A DNA stretch of 64,000 nt from Acanthamoeba sp. SK_2022b (GCA_027943245.1 JANDJZ010000011.1:1-64000), one strand, 5' to 3'; counted from the stretch's first letter, positions 20,012 to 32,221 are shown. Notes: generated by a model from the letters alone, not told the origin. Numbers and translations: made by a program.

Positions 20012-21747
20012 ATCCCGGGAGCCCGCAGTCGTGATGGCGGTCATGACGTGATACTCCTGGACGCTCTGAGAGACAGACTCCCAGAGTTGACAACCTCCGT
20101 CCAATCCACTCTCACGCCTGTTCCTTTTAAGGAACAGGCAATTATTGTTCTTTATTTCTTTGTTCATCCTCACTGACGTTCCACAATAAACTGTACTTCC
20201 ACGCACACACATAGCCTCGTCTTCACCGGCGCAGCTTGCACGACTACACACTCGCTCTGCAGCAGGTTATGGGCCCACCTGCCCATACAGCCAGAACAAA
20301 CGCTACCATTTCACACTCTCCCTGACTCATCTTTTGCTTTCCATTTATTTGACAACTAACTCACAAAAACAAAACAAAATCTTGTCTTCCTCACCAATAC
20401 TCCCTGCACGCTATGATATCATCATCCAATGACTTGCTTTGTCTTGCGGCAACACGGGTCAGAAGAAGGGCATGTGGAAGGGAGGCTCGTCCGCTCAGTT
20501 GCTGGCTGGCAGGCAGACGACGGGGGACCAAGCTCAACCTCGTCCTCATCAAGCAGCGTTACCTCTGGCGCGAGACGCAGCGTCCACTTCATTTGGCTCA
20601 GGACCTTCAGACCGCTCCCTGTGTTGGTGTTGGTGTTGGTTGAGTAGGAGAATGAGGCCGCTGTGCATCAGCATAGGCGCGTGTGTGGGACATACGGAAA
20701 TCAGCCATCATCGCACAGGCGTCAACATAGGCCGCAGAGCTTGTGGGAGTGGGTCAGAGGCCGATTGAGCAGGAGCAGAGATAGGTTTTCCTGGTGCTCC
20801 TGATCTACACGTGCCTTCTTTGTCCTTTATCAGGGTGAAGGCACGCTGACTACAAGGGTCTCCCGCTGCCCACTGAAGCCGTACTCTCACAAGAACCCCT
20901 CGTTGGCCTGAGGCATGAATTCTTGAGAACTCGTCAATGCAGAAATAATAATAATAATAAGAATACAACCAACAAATAAATGAATAAATAAAAATTTCAC
21001 CTTCAGGGCTATCAGGAAGTTGGTGAGTGTTTCTTCAAAGGAGTTGGTCAGCTGCTTCTGTTGGTGGCCACTGCACACCAGCAGCTTCTTCTTGGGGAGG
21101 ATCAGTGAATGGGGTGCACTCAGGAACAGGGCAGGGTTGCACTTTCAATCACCACCCTGCAGGGTGACCTTGTTCAGGACCTGGTTGTCTGTGGCGTGGT
21201 TGAAGGAGTGGAAGCATAGGTAATGGGCAAGGAAAATGTTTTTTGCCAACAACCTCGTGCCAGCCAGTTTATCTTCCACAATAATTGGCATGCCTGGATT
21301 TTTGCCTCTTCTGTGGCAAGCCAAGCAGAAAATCTGGCAGGCCTTTTTTTCATTCCTTTGAGTGCTCTCTGTTGGACCACCCAAGTACAGGGGACATTAA
21401 TTTAGGAAATCAATGTCATGATCAAGGTTAGATTTATGGTATGTATGAATAAATCCTCCCATTTGTGTTAATTCCAGCGTTGATTGTGGTGTATGTGCAG
21501 CTGTCAAGACCCTACAGCTTCAATCAAGAAATTGTTCCCCAAATTGATGCATCAGATTCAGTATGCCCTGCACACCAACTGTTGTCTGCCTTCAGCTGGG
21601 GTCAAGAAGAACTCAAAAAACACCACAGGTCAGGCTTCAGCTCGAAGTTTTCCACTGTGGCCTTGCTCAAGAAATTGTTCCCCAAATTGATTCAGCTGGG
21701 GACAAGAATAACTCAAAAAACCGCACAGGTTGGGCTTCAGCTCAAAG
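20012..21747. other. Repeat-zone spacer with a local tandem duplication
   Basis: 20012-21470 has no recognisable gene; a (TAA)n run lies at about 20944-20962. About 21525-21660 and 21668-21747 are diverged copies of one unit (AAGAAATTGTTCCCCAAATTGAT, then CAGGCTTCAGCTC-like sequence) just upstream of the hAT end. Confidence 0.4.
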
Positions 21748-23250
21748 TAGGGCTGTTAATTTGGTTAACTGGTTCGGTTTTTCTGGTTAACCAGTTTCTG
21801 GTTTGGCTGGAATGGCAAGAATCACCAAACAAGAAAAAAAAATCGTTACTTGCTTTGCTCAGTGAGCGTAAGAGGAAGATGGAGAAACTGGTTATTGACC
21901 AAGCTCATGCAAGGGAGCTCTGGGCCAAAGTTGTGGTATGTGAGAGTAATGACAGATAAATAAATGAGTGAATGAATGATCTACGTATTGCTGTTCACTG
22001 TTTGAACAATTACACTAGCTTGCCACATAGTGGACTCATGGGCTTTGCTGCACCTTGCCAAGAGAACACACTCAAGGTGATGTGTGAGAAGCTAGGCTCC
22101 TCTCCATGCTGAACTGTCATCATACAAGACCCTCAGTGTAAACAGGTATTTTTCTTCATATTGATTGATGATCAGGTCTAACTCTGGTTTAGTGATGGCT
22201 GGTTAGCCAAATCTTGCCAGCACTTCATTGCTGTGATAGCACATGCTATCACTGATGATTGGAGGTGGAGACGCTTCATGCTTGGCTTCTCCCATTCCAT
22301 GGCAGAAACGGCTGACTAACTTGCAGGGCACATCCACTCCATCCTCAGGGTATGTATATCATTCTTATGTGTCTATATCCATTGCACTTACATGCCAAAT
22401 GGAAGGATTGGGAAAGATAGCCAAGCACTTCCAGGTTTGTTTTGCCTTCATTTTCAGCTTATTGAACTGATTCTAACTGCTATGGAGATAGGGATCTGCT
22501 ACAAGCAATCATTGTGGAGCACAAGTTCAAGGACCTCAAGGTGATTGCAGACTGTCCCACCAGGTGGAGTGCCTCATTCAACATGGCCCAGAGAGTGGTG
22601 GAGCTCCATCCACCCATCTCGAGGCAAGCACATTCCTCCTTGAGCTCCTGCCACTCACTGGAAGACAGTTGAAGATGCTTGGGGAACTTGATGAAGTAGT
22701 GCTTGCCTCCAGGTCTTTGCCTGCGCAACTACTGTCCTCTCTTCAGAGACCAATCCTACTGCAGCCTTCATGTGGCCAAACTTTAATCTTTGTCTCAGCA
22801 ACACCAACCTGGCTCTTCCTCCTCCTGCACCTGCTCCACCAACCAATTTCGACCTGGACAACCTTGCTCCATCCATCAACATCACAGCAGTCAACAAACT
22901 GATGACACAGAACCAGTGCAGCAGATCTACTTCAGCCCCTCTCCCCCATCAGCAACCTCCAGCATCTTCTTCATGCCCACACCATCTTCCACTGGAGCAC
23001 CATCTCCAGGGAGACTTGACTCTGCAGCTTCATCTCTTCATCCACTGTTCAAGAGCTTCTCCTTCATCAAGGATCCAGTACTTGGTGCCCAGGCCAAGGG
23101 TGGCCATTACCACTGTGTATGCATACTCAGGTAATGCTGCCTGTTGTTTTCTATATTTTGACTTACTCCTTTTATCTGATTATTTTTATGTAGTTGGTGG
23201 CATGCATTCTCTACAGCAGGGTGGGTGGTCTCTCAAAGGTGGTGCTCTGC
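21748..23250 (+). mobile_element. hAT-family DNA transposon relic, copy 1
   Basis: Begins with the terminal motif TAGGGCTGTTAATTTGGTT. Transposase pieces lie in order on the plus strand. At about 22480-22610 is the block with IADCPTRWSASFNMAQRVVE, matching the hAT core PTRW region. At about 23020-23130 is SFSFIKDPVLGAQAKG, followed by an intron-like GTAATG...TATGTAG stretch. A short remnant of the C-terminal dimerisation domain (CATTCTCTACAGCAGGGTGG) follows. A 430-bp segment at 22590-23015 is missing from copy 2, while copy 1 lacks the C-terminal part that copy 2 keeps. Stops and deletions make it inactive. Confidence 0.75.
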
Positions 23251-23259
23251 TCTGTATAA

Positions 23260-23475
23260 CCACTATATCACCACCACCACCTGACCACCACCACCTGACC
23301 ACCACCACCACCACCTGACCACCACAACACCACTCCATCCCACCACACCACTACACCACCACCACCAACACCACATCATCCCCACAAAATCATCACAACA
23401 CCACACCACCACAACTACACCACAACAACACCATCACAACATCATCACAACAGCCACAACACATATACATTATTA
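23260..23475. repeat. CA/CCA-rich low-complexity tract
   Basis: ACCACC and CACAAC units without G, directly after hAT copy 1. The sequence type matches the 17.5 kb tract and, on the other strand, 49030-49100. Confidence 0.7.
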
Positions 23476-23514
23476 TGACATTTGGCTTCAGTTTCTGGGC
23501 TCTGTTGGCATCTT

Positions 23515-23560
23515 CTTCGTTGTCCTTGTCCTTGTCCTTGTCCTTGTCCTTATTAAGAAC
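23515..23560. repeat. (CTTGTC)n simple repeat
   Basis: About six TTGTCC units at 23517-23552, next to an RCC1-like fragment. Confidence 0.7.
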
Positions 23561-23584
23561 ATCCTGCTGGGCCACTATCATGCC

Positions 23585-23720
23585 AAGAGCCACATAGGCG
23601 AACTGCAACCTGGTGCAGGGCACCAGCATCCACGCCTCAACAAAGCCTTCAACACCAGCATCTCTCAGCCCTTCTTCTTGCGCTCACTCACCCAGTACTA
23701 ACCATCTCGCTTGTTGTCTC
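23585..23720. pseudogene. Short fragment shared with the RCC1-like pieces at 31.4 and 37.4 kb
   Basis: The GGCGAACTGCAACCTGGTGC and CACCAGCATC segments also occur at 31480-31525 (same strand) and 37378-37410 (opposite strand). The following CTCTCAGCCCTTCTTCTTGC matches sequence that precedes the CT-rich tracts at 32150 and 37640. Too short to be a gene. Confidence 0.35.
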
Positions 23721-24005
23721 TTGTGTCCCCCTTCGGCCAATGCCTGTTTCGCTTATACAGATTTATGCAGACCGCGGTGCTGGGCTGCCACTGTGGTTGC
23801 GACGAGACAGGCCAGTTCCCATTGACCTTGCTGTGCAGCGTGCCCTGCCTGCTGGTCATGCATGGTCAGACCGATGCATAATAGGAGAAAACGGGCTTAA
23901 AAACCATATGTTTGGTGCAGTTCTCCATATATTGTTGGAACGAGCCACCAATTAGTAGATAGTGGGGGAGGAGGGGGACCGTACACAAATATCAGGTTTG
24001 TGGAG

Positions 24006-24244
24006 TCATCCAATAGGATCCACTCTACCAGCCACATAAACAAACCTAACCGAAAGCCCCCACTCGAGGCAGAACCAAGCTGTTGCTTTGGCCCGGGGCT
24101 GCGTGCCATGTCTGCGTGGCTCGGGGAAGCGGGTAGGAAACGCACAGCAGTTTCTTGGGCGACACGTCCCGCACCTCGTAGACCTCCTTCTCTTCTCTTT
24201 GAGCGGACGCTGCAGCACCTCCTTGACACGCTGTTGCAGCAGAG

Positions 24245-24313
<69 letters not shown>

Positions 24314-25530
24314 CGACCACCATTGTATATAAGCAAACAACGAACGATGGATGGGTTGTTGTAGTAGTTGTTGTTGTGGGGGGGGGTGCTGACCGATGAA
24401 GGATTAGGCGGAGGCGGGGAGGTTCATGATGGCCTGGGTGAACGGGACGGGGTGCGCCTCCTTGTAGAGCGCCCTCACGAAGTCCCGCTCGCACCAGCTG
24501 CTGCACCTGGAGCGCGTGTGCGTGGTGGGGGAGAGAGAGAGAGAGAGAGAGGGAAGGCATCAGCTGCACAGCGCTACCCAACAAAAGCTCGGGAGGAGGA
24601 GGGGCACTTTGTTGCGCCGCGCGTTGTTGACGAGAGCCTCGTAGGACTTGGGGTTGAGGTCGTTGGCGTAGATCTTGTGCATCCGGTGTTCTGGGAGTTC
24701 CAATACACCTTGCCCATAATTGAATGCGAAGCTCCCCCTGCTCTCGCTCTGGTGGTCGAGGAGAGGGAGAAAGAGGGGAGGAGAGAGAGAGGAGAGGGAG
24801 GAGGGGGGGGGGTAATCGCGCCAACGTGTGAGGACCAGACCACCTCCTGGACGAGGAAGGGGAATTGGGAAGAGAGGGAGGGGGGGCAAGTAGATCGCGT
24901 ACCACTTTGGTGTCGAGGTCCTCCTGCCCGGCTATGACTTCCATGGCGAAGGTATGGAAGGTGGCGATGCTGCCGTGCGTCTTGTTCACCACCGAACGCA
25001 GCCGGAGGTTTTTCTGCGAACTAGTCGTAAGAGAGAGGGGAAAGCGAGAGAGACATCACACGTGAGCGAGTGAGGCAGCGCGCACACAACAACAACAAGA
25101 GGGGGGGAGGCCATTTATACGTCGAGGATGACCTGGCCGATAAGGCGGCGTCGCGAAGGTTGAGTTGAGCGGTGTGACCGGTCGTCTCGAAGGACAACAC
25201 CGCGGGCAGGTTCGGCGGGAGCACTCGCCGCAGCACCTGCTTCACCCCACCACCACATATCACAGCATACGCACACACAGTCAGGCCGTGGTCGTTGTGG
25301 TCGTGGTCGTCGCGGGGGAGGAGAGGTGCCGGTAGCCCAGGTGCAGGGTGTAGCGGGTGACCTTGGCGTTGGCCGCCGCCGCTCCTCTGGCAGCTGCCGC
25401 AGATCTGCCGTAACGATGGAGTCGCGCAGGCCTGCAATCGAGCGGCCACAACGCCAGGGGCTGAGGCCACAGCGCAGGCATGAGTACCCCGTCGCGCGGC
25501 GGCGGATGCCGAAAAGGATAGCCTAGCTAT
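24006..25530 (-). pseudogene. Trm5-like tRNA (guanine37-N1)-methyltransferase pseudogene, most complete copy
   Basis: Exon-like pieces match Trm5 in order on the minus strand: SIVTADLRQLPEE and AKVTRYTLHLGYRHLS (25320-25440); LPAVLSFETTGHTAQLNLRD (25140-25210), Trm5's GHxAxLNLRD; VVNKTHGSIATFHTFAMEV (24930-24990), like VVNKTNxIDxxFRxFxMEV; KIYANDLNPKSYEALVNNAR (24610-24680), the SAM-binding ANDLNP motif; RDFVRALYKEAHPVPFTQAI then MNLPASA (24425-24490); and VRDVSPKKLLCVSYPLP (24130-24185). Trm5 methylates N1 of G37 in tRNA and prevents frameshifting. Single-base frame breaks, for example between the LPEE and AKVTR pieces and just before the ANDLNP exon, and an expanded CA microsatellite indicate a pseudogene. 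Some breaks could instead be misread introns, and no better Trm5 copy is in the window. Confidence 0.7.
24247..24312. repeat. (CA)n microsatellite in the Trm5 pseudogene
   Basis: Pure CA run of about 64 bp between the last two Trm5-like exons. The plus-strand Trm5 copy at 50.8 kb has a corresponding (GT)n run. Confidence 0.9.
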
Positions 25531-25539
25531 CATTTTCTT

Positions 25540-25850
25540 TTTTTATCCGTCATGCGTTGCGGGCTGCAGGAGCGCCGTTTGCTGGAAAGATCTTGCGATC
25601 ACTATGCGACGAGGCACTATGCGGCGAGGAAGACGAATGCTGGTGCGTGTCCCGGGCGTCCATGAATTCGATTTATCTCTCTTCTTTTTTTGCAATTCTT
25701 TCTTTTTCCGGCATTTTTTATTCTCTGCGAAAACGGTGAAGCACGACAGTGGTTCGAATCCCGTCACAGACATCAGCACGAAAGGGAAGGAAAAAAGACA
25801 TCTGGGACGTCGGGGAGGTTACGTGAGCCATGTATTATCATTATGTGGGT
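25540..25850. repeat. Duplicated spacer, copy 1 (partner 51780-52160)
   Basis: CCGTCATGCGTTGCGGGCTG through GGGACGTCGGGGAGGTTACG recurs at 51792-52130 between the same neighbours (Trm5 fragment, then IS630-like element). It includes GTGGTTCGAATCCCGTCAC, which resembles an RNA polymerase III B box, but I find no tRNA fold. Confidence 0.7.
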
Positions 25851-25854
25851 TCTT

Positions 25855-27290
25855 CCAGAGTGGAAGGAGATACAAGTGCAATCACAAAAGATCTTGGAGG
25901 CCTGAGATGCAGCAAAAGCAAAGAACTTTGTCACCAACCACCCCCCTGAGATCCAGGAACAGCAGCCCCCATCCAAGCGCTGCTGAGGCCAGCCCCTGGC
26001 TGAGCAGATCAAGACCCTCATTGTGGAGAAAAGTCTATGAGAAGGGTGAGCTGACTGGGCTGAGGCTGCTGAAGCCTACAACATCTCTTGCACTGTGCAG
26101 CATGTGATTGAGGTGGTATGTGCACATGAGGACAATGAGTGAGTGGTGGCCCTTGGTGAACCAGCCCCCCCCCTCTGCCCATGAAGAAGAAGAAAAAGGG
26201 GTGCAAGCCTCGCCTCACAGGCGATGAGCTCATGCTCATCCTGGACTGGATTGAGGACAACCCATGGCTCATGTTGAAACAGGTTGTAATTTGTGTTGGC
26301 TCCACAAGACACTGTTGAAATCAACTATTGAGAGGGCCTACAAGGAGCTCATTACCATCCCTCAGAAGTGGAACACTGAGCCTGTGCTGGTGGCTCACCA
26401 GCACTGTGTGTGAGCAAGTCTGGGATTTTGTTGGCTGGCTGCTGGTGAATGAGTGTGTGTTTAACATGCATGTTGTTGCATGCAAGGGGAGGGCAGTGTG
26501 AGGTGAGCCAGCATGCCTCACTTTCCTTCCAAAGCAGAAGAACCAAACCCTCATTGCTGCACTCGCTTGCATGGGGATGATCTACCACAAGTTTGTTGTG
26601 TTGTGTTTGGGGAAGCCAAGTGTGGTGGTGATGCTGAAAATTTCTGGCTCTTTCTGCTTGACCTGAGGCTGCACCTCCCTGAGGCTGCAGTCATCCTCCT
26701 CAACAACGCTTCCATCCACAGGCTGCCTTGGTTGATTCCACCTTTGCGCTCCTGTGGGCTGATGGGTTTGAAATCCTCTTTCTTCCCCCCCTACTCCCCT
26801 TTTCTTACCCCCGTGGAGTACATGTTCTCCAAGGTGAAGAAGGTCATGAGCAAGGTGACCTTCCACAACAAGGAGGAACTGTGGCTCACCGTCACTGCCG
26901 CCCTTCCATCTGTCTTGGCTGATGACAGGGCTGGTTCCTGCACATGCTGTGCTTCTTTCAGCAGTGCGCCCTCAGCCTCCCATTCCAGGAAAACCACTCA
27001 TGCCCACCCTCTGCCTGGCCATTGCACCACCCTCTGTTGCCCAGCAGCACCAGTGGGAAGTGTCAACCAGTGCTGAGGCCCCCACATTCTCCCCACCATA
27101 GCCACCACTGCACACTGTGTGACCAGCACTGGGGGCACCTCTCTTTCTGAATGCACATGGTCCACCACCTCTCACCATGCAACCAGCGCCCCACCCCTGA
27201 AAAGGCAACCCCTCCTCCTCCCACAAAATGTCCAATCATTGCTGATGGATGGAGCAGCTTACACATCATGAATTTGGCAGGACTAGTAAG
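25855..27290 (+). mobile_element. IS630/Tc1-mariner-like transposon relic, copy 1
   Basis: Plus-strand pieces include an N-terminal helix-turn-helix region (about 26010-26115, YEKGELTG and CTVQHVIEVV), a second HTH-like piece (LTGDELMLILDWIEDNPWL, about 26215-26275) and the DDE catalytic region (26640-26860). That region reads AAVILLNNASIHR, then FFPPYSPFLTPVEYMFSKVK, matching the (L)DNASIH and PPYSPxLxPxE motifs. The middle Asp is Asn here and frames shift repeatedly, so it is dead. Copy 2 is at 52460-53400. Confidence 0.75.
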
Positions 27291-28056
27291 ATAATAATAA
27301 ACCGCCTCTATTACCAAATGAGAGGTCAGTCATTTTAAAATTGATTTTGATTTCAAGATTTAGCTCCTCAAAATAGGTTTTAACTCCAAATCTCCCATTT
27401 TGCAAAGATAAAAATACTTTTGGTGAAAAATGCCAACTCAAATCCAAAATTAACATGTGATTTTTATTGCATATTAAAAAAGAATAACCAGCATAACCCA
27501 TGATACAATGCCACTTCTCCAACAGTAACAACAAGTATCACTTAGGACTGCAAGGGCATTGAGTTGGCAGTAGGGTGTCATGAAGCACAAGCTGTTTTTT
27601 AAACATGGGGAGGTCATAGCAATAATGGTGGTTTCAGTAAAGATGTTGTTAGAAGCAGTCAACAAGGTAAGTCATCCAGCCCCCATCACCCTTACTCAGT
27701 GATGAGCATTAAGATTCCATTAATTCTGCAGCAGCTCCATCATGGTGGCTGGTCACTGGTGAATGGTGCAAATCACAAACATACAACATTGACTGTCAGT
27801 GGCACCTTCAAGAAACACAACAGCAGGCTACCCAAATGCTGCTGCTGCTTGCACGCAGAACTCAATGGCTCTGCATTTTCTTCATCTCCTTCACCTCTAA
27901 ATGCTGCACTGTCATGTGCAGGTGAGAGCTGCTTCATTGATGGCATGGCATCAAGGTTTTGCCAGTGCACCTCCTTCACCACACGCTTGCTTGCAACCAT
28001 AGTGTCCACATGTGCAGTGTTCATGCAGCTCCTCTTCACCACACATCACAACCTGC

Positions 28057-28330
28057 CATCTGGTCCTGTGTGGGCATGTGATGTTGATGGTCTTCTTCTC
28101 TGATCTACCATTGCGTACATGTATGCAGTGCTCATGCACCACCTTTACCATAAAAATGCTTGCCATGTCATGTATGAGCATGTGATGTTGGAGGTCTTCT
28201 TGGCATTTCTCTGCTCTACCATCACATACACATATGCAATGCTCATCCACCCTTCACCACAAAAAAGCCTGCAATTTGGTCTTGTTTTATGTCTTCACCT
28301 TTGTCTCCATTGCATATGTGTACGTGACCA
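28057..28330. repeat. ~115-bp tandem repeat, locus 1
   Basis: At least two units begin near GCATGTGATGTTG(A/G)(T/A)GGTCTTC and run through CTCTACCAT, a purine/pyrimidine-alternating TATGCA segment, and CACCACAAAAAAGCCTGCAATTT. Other loci: 36000-36200, 44640-45100, 48770-48870 and 53520-53830. Confidence 0.7.
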
Positions 28331-29508
28331 ACCAATGTCCTAATTTTCCATTGTGTATGTGTATGTGGTGTTCCCTCCAGCACTATGTCATCTTCACTGG
28401 TTGAGCAAACAAGGCCTACACTTTCAACACCAACTGCAACTTAGTTTGACATCATCAATATCCTGAAACTGCAGGCCTATGAGCAAAACTGTGCCATCAA
28501 TAGTGGAGCCCCTCATGGACACCTCTTTTTCCTCAAGTCATTCAACCAAGTATGCCCCTCCACCACTTTTATCTTCATTTACTAATCTATGTGAGGGAGC
28601 AGGCTACCAATTCTATACATACTTTATGCTACAGTCCTCTTTGTGGAACTCTGATGCCTGCTTTGAGCTAGATTACAGCTACCACATCAAGCCAGCCAAA
28701 CCTGAGCGTAAGCTCATCAACAACAGAGGTGATAGCCTTCTCTTGTTTGGAAAAGTGACTGACATTGGATTGGTGTGTTGGAGGCAATTTCCTCTGGGCA
28801 ACAGACCACTCCTCCACGACCCCGACTTTGTTCAACTGCACAACTTCCACAGGGTTAGCAGCAGCTCAACACATCTTTAATGCATTTGTTCTCACCATGT
28901 ATGTTACATGATGCCAGGAACGCTCTTGCACCCACCTTCTTCAGAACTTGCAAGCTTTCCTGTTCAAGCCCTGATTGTTCACCTGAAAATCACAAGAAGC
29001 GCCACCAGAGCACCCATGATGATGACCATTGGGAGGAGCGCAGAGGGAGAGGACTCCTTCCCCTTTAAGGGACAAGGGTGCTAGGGGAAGCAAGTCCCAA
29101 AAGTGCCATTTGACTACCTTATCCTCCTCCTCTTCCTACAAGCACCAAGATACAGAAGAGGAATGAAGAAGAGCCTGAGACCTCCCTGTCTGAGGTCTCT
29201 GGCTGCAATGTTTAACTTGCTCCTGTAAATCCCACCTTCTTTTGTTTTATTCCAATTCTCCCCTTCAGTACGGTTCAAGCAGGTGCCTTGGGCTGCAGAT
29301 ACATCAACAATTACAGCTTCATGTGAACCCTTTATCTGTATAACTATACATAACCTGTCTATTGGCCCTGTTTTTCCTACTACTACTACTTACACAATCA
29401 AAAATTAATCAAATTATTACCATATCAAATTCTCTTTTGTCAAAATTTTATATATTCAATATTATCCAAATTTTAAAATGCTCTTTCTACTATGAGTATG
29501 ATTACTTA

Positions 29509-29654
29509 ACTGAGTGTTCAGGCAAATGAGACACTGCCCCTTCTCAAAATGTCTACAGTTTTCAACAGTCAAATCAGCAGTCATGCAGCCATTTCCCAGA
29601 CAGGTGCTGTCTACAGCAAAAGAGTCACTGTCTCATTTTTCTGAACACTCAGTT
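29509..29654. mobile_element. MITE (GTGTTCAG family), copy 1
   Basis: 146-bp element with terminal inverted repeats: left ACTGAGTGTTCAGGCAAATG, right end TCATTTTTCTGAACACTCAG. The inner part (GACAGGTGCTGTCTACAG) is shared with the other copies. No coding potential. Confidence 0.8.
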
Positions 29655-30104
29655 ACTTAAACTCAATTATCCATCTCTAATCAAATGTTAAAATCCATTT
29701 TAAGATGTCTAATTTGAGAATAGAGGAGGTTCTGAGCTGAAGCTTGAAGATGACTCTTGGTTCTATGCCAACCGCCACAAGTGCACTCTCAACCTCAAGA
29801 CCAAGCCTGACCACAAGCCACAGAGCAAGACCTTCACTGCACAGAGGCTAAAGGCTGGCAACCCAAAGCCTACTTGATAATAGAGGCTGGAGCATGAGGC
29901 TAACATCATTTATACTGGAGCAAGGGGTCACAGTCCTCCATGCATGTCCTTTCTTTCCAGATACCTGTGTGACTCATCATTGGTTATCTTGTTGCCTTGG
30001 GCAAGTACAGGGTGTTGGAAGGGTGGGGGTTTAACCTTCTCATTGTGGCAGAGTGGGTGGAGAATAGAATGGGAAGCCTCTTGGTGTGGTGTGTGTGTGT
30101 GTGT

Positions 30105-30320
30105 CTTCAACTCGCAGTACCACGTTCCCCTCCAGACACCTCAGGAGGAGGACGGCCAGGGCGCAAAGAGGAAGGATCCTTAAGGTGTTGATGGCACGAC
30201 CAAGGCCGTCTCTTCTGCTTCTGCTGCTACTGCAGCAGCGGCCAAAGAGGAGGAAGCTATCCCCGCACAGCACAACGTTCCTCCCCGTTCCAAAAACACC
30301 CTTCCCCCAAGGCTAATGGT
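30105..30320 (+). pseudogene. Trm5-associated 3' exon fragment
   Basis: TCAGGAGGAGGAC...GGCGCAAAGAGGAAGGA and TTCCAAAAACACCC match 50908-51050, the 3' part of the plus-strand Trm5-like copy. Translated, both give an acidic QEED(Y/G)xGAxRK stretch followed by Ala/Ser-rich sequence. A stop follows early, and a (GT)8 run sits just upstream at 30088. Confidence 0.45.
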
Positions 30321-30544
30321 GTGTTCAGTCAGGGTCCTGGCCTACGAAAACGCTCGGTTGGCGCCGTTGCTGGTGGTGACGGTGGTTGTGGTCGACTTCC
30401 TTGACCCAAGCCTGGCTGGACCACGCGCCCCTTTCACAGAAGGCAAGCCTTATTTTGGCCTAGGGATCGAGCACTCGGCCTTTTTTGGTCACAGAATCTC
30501 TGTCCAGCTAACCGCGCAAGGGACTGCCCGCTGGCAGTCTTTAC

Positions 30545-30960
30545 AACCCAGTCCTGGCACAAAACCTGCGCTGCTCTAGAACAAAAACAACACAACTTCT
30601 GTGCTGAAGAAGAGCGCACTCAGGGCTCCACCCTTGGCTCCTCACTACAAGGTGCTCTACCATTCTGAATGAGGAGCTGGACAAAGCCATTGGTGGTTGT
30701 TCTACCACTGTGGTTTGGATTCAACGACGCCTTGGGGTGGGCAACCAGTAAACTTTGACACAACTACCAAGCATCAGTCAGGTATGCTATTTTTAGTTTT
30801 TTGACTACACCTGCAAGTCTTCAAAGTGGTGAGTAGGGGCCACCACAGCAAGAAAAGTAAAGGAGATCAGCAATGTCACATGGGCATCTCCAAGTTGTGC
30901 TTTCTGTTGTTCCTACCATTCTGAGATGGTTTCATGATTTGAGAAAACAGGCACAGAAAC
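30545..30960. repeat. Dispersed fragment shared with 47880-48330
   Basis: AACAACACAACTTCTGTGCTG, CTCAGGGCTCCACCCT and later GCAAGAAAAGTAAAGGAG(G/A) are shared in order with 47908-48330 at lower identity. Function unknown; it probably includes a degraded exon and a splice donor (GTCAGGTA). Confidence 0.5.
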
Positions 30961-31302
30961 AAGGGAGTCAAAGCTTATGAGTTATGAGTTGCATACTGGA
31001 TTAATTTTAAGCATGGCACACAAGCTAAGGGCATGACTCTGAACTCAAAAACATTCTCCTCAAGTGTCCACACTGATGGGATTAGTTGGATGTGAGACTG
31101 CCCAACCTAGTCTTTAATTTGGTGGTAAGGTGGAAACACTAAAAGCTGTGCAATTCTTCCAATTTGGGTTGTGATTGCATAGCTAGATGCAGGAATCTTT
31201 TGTCATTGAAATTGGCAGGTAATAAGCAAGGTTTTGAACTCAATGACAAGTACAAGAGGATGTTGGTGAAGGGTTTGTACTGAAACTTTGCTGTGGTGTC
31301 AT

Positions 31303-31420
31303 TAGGGCTGTTAATTCGGTTCAGGCTAAACCGGTTCATGCCAAACCAAACCGATTAAAAAACAAACTGGTTCTGGAGGAATGCCAAGAATGGCCCCATA
31401 AATCGAATTAAAAACAAGGC
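31303..31420 (+). mobile_element. hAT terminal fragment
   Basis: TAGGGCTGTTAATTCGGTT followed by AACCGGTTCATGCC and GGAATGCCAAGAATGGCC. The start matches the ends of both hAT relics; the inner part is the inverse of 41461-41515. No transposase lies beside it, so this is a deleted copy or solo end. Confidence 0.6.
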
Positions 31421-31429
31421 AGGACCGCC

Positions 31430-31610
31430 AACTGGTTCGACTCACCAGCTGACAAGTCAATGGCGGTGATGTGCTGCGAGCCACAGGCGAACTGCAACCA
31501 GCCGGTGCGGGGCACCAGCATACGTGCCTCCACGATTTCCAATTGGATTTCACTTCGCCCCTGCTCAGCATCACCATTGGATTTGTAAATTTCCAATCCC
31601 CACAAGGCGA
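31430..31610 (-). pseudogene. RCC1-repeat-like gene fragment
   Basis: The minus strand reads LQFACGSQHITAIDLSAG after RMLVPRTGW, resembling the ACGxxHTxAL core of RCC1 beta-propeller blades. A plus-strand relative lies at 37377-37480. Only one blade-sized piece is present, so this is a fragment, and the assignment is tentative. Confidence 0.35.
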
Positions 31611-31639
31611 AGATGGATACTGCGCTGAGAGATGAAGGT

Positions 31640-32140
31640 CAAGGACGAAAACCACCACGCCGACCAAAAGGTCCAGTAAATACGATTCGATTAATTACGT
31701 TTTCCGACTACCACGATCCGTCCTACTCCTTCTACCACTTCATCCTCTTCCTCTACGTCCTCACAGTTCTGCTGCTCTACACCACCTACGGGTGCCGAGC
31801 TTCCCCGATGGGCGCACCTTCGTCATCGTTTCCATCGCTATAACTGCCCTGCCGGTGCTTTTCGCCTTCACAAAGGTGGCCACGTCTCGCCGAGACCAAC
31901 TCATGAAGTGCGGGGTGGCGATTCTCTTCCTCCTCTTGGCCACTGTCGGGTCGTACGGCATCTTCGTCTACTCGGACCACTGCGACGCCGAGCTCATCCG
32001 CTTCAACACCACCGTGGCCGAGCTGAGCGACCCACGCGCCAAGACCAAGCACTACAATCTCTTCACCCTACGCGATGGCGACGTCGTTGTAGAGCACATG
32101 CTCGTCGGCGGAGTCGTCGTCAAGGGCCGGTACGTACGAC
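31640..32140 (+). pseudogene. Fragment of a multi-spanning membrane protein
   Basis: Translation shows FYHFILFLYVLTVLLLYTTY, then, after a one-base frame change near 31790, FPDGRTFVIVSIAITALPVL and CGVAILFLLLATVGSYGIFV, three membrane-spanning stretches. A soluble piece ends at a GGCCGG|GTACG-like donor at about 32131. The family is not recognised. The frame break and the adjoining CT tract suggest a captured or decayed fragment. Confidence 0.45.
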
Positions 32141-32221
32141 GCCAGCATCCCTCGCCCCTTCTTTTTGCGCTCGCCCAGTACTTGCCCTCCTGCTCTTCTC
32201 GCACATCACAGTATGACGCCA

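Larger units (their letters stand above)
27295..29900 (+). mobile_element. Unclassified transposon relic, copy A (inverted partner 44515-46310)
   Basis: Possible terminal motif CCTCTATTACCAAATGAGAGG at about 27303. Degenerate coding pieces include SGAPHGHLFFLKSFNQ (28495-28550), DACFELDYSYHIKPAKPE (about 28650-28710) and the C-terminal piece with HKCTLNLKTKPDHKPQSKTF (29730-29875). Copy B carries the same pieces in the opposite orientation. I cannot assign a superfamily. A ~115-bp tandem repeat (28057-28290) and a MITE (29509-29654) lie inside. Confidence 0.5.

Noticed and set aside
25738..25775. tRNA-like B box GGTTCGAATCC (also near 52053)
   Set aside because: The stem around the loop pairs for only two bases, and no A box, anticodon arm or acceptor stem is found nearby. 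At most a decayed SINE remnant.
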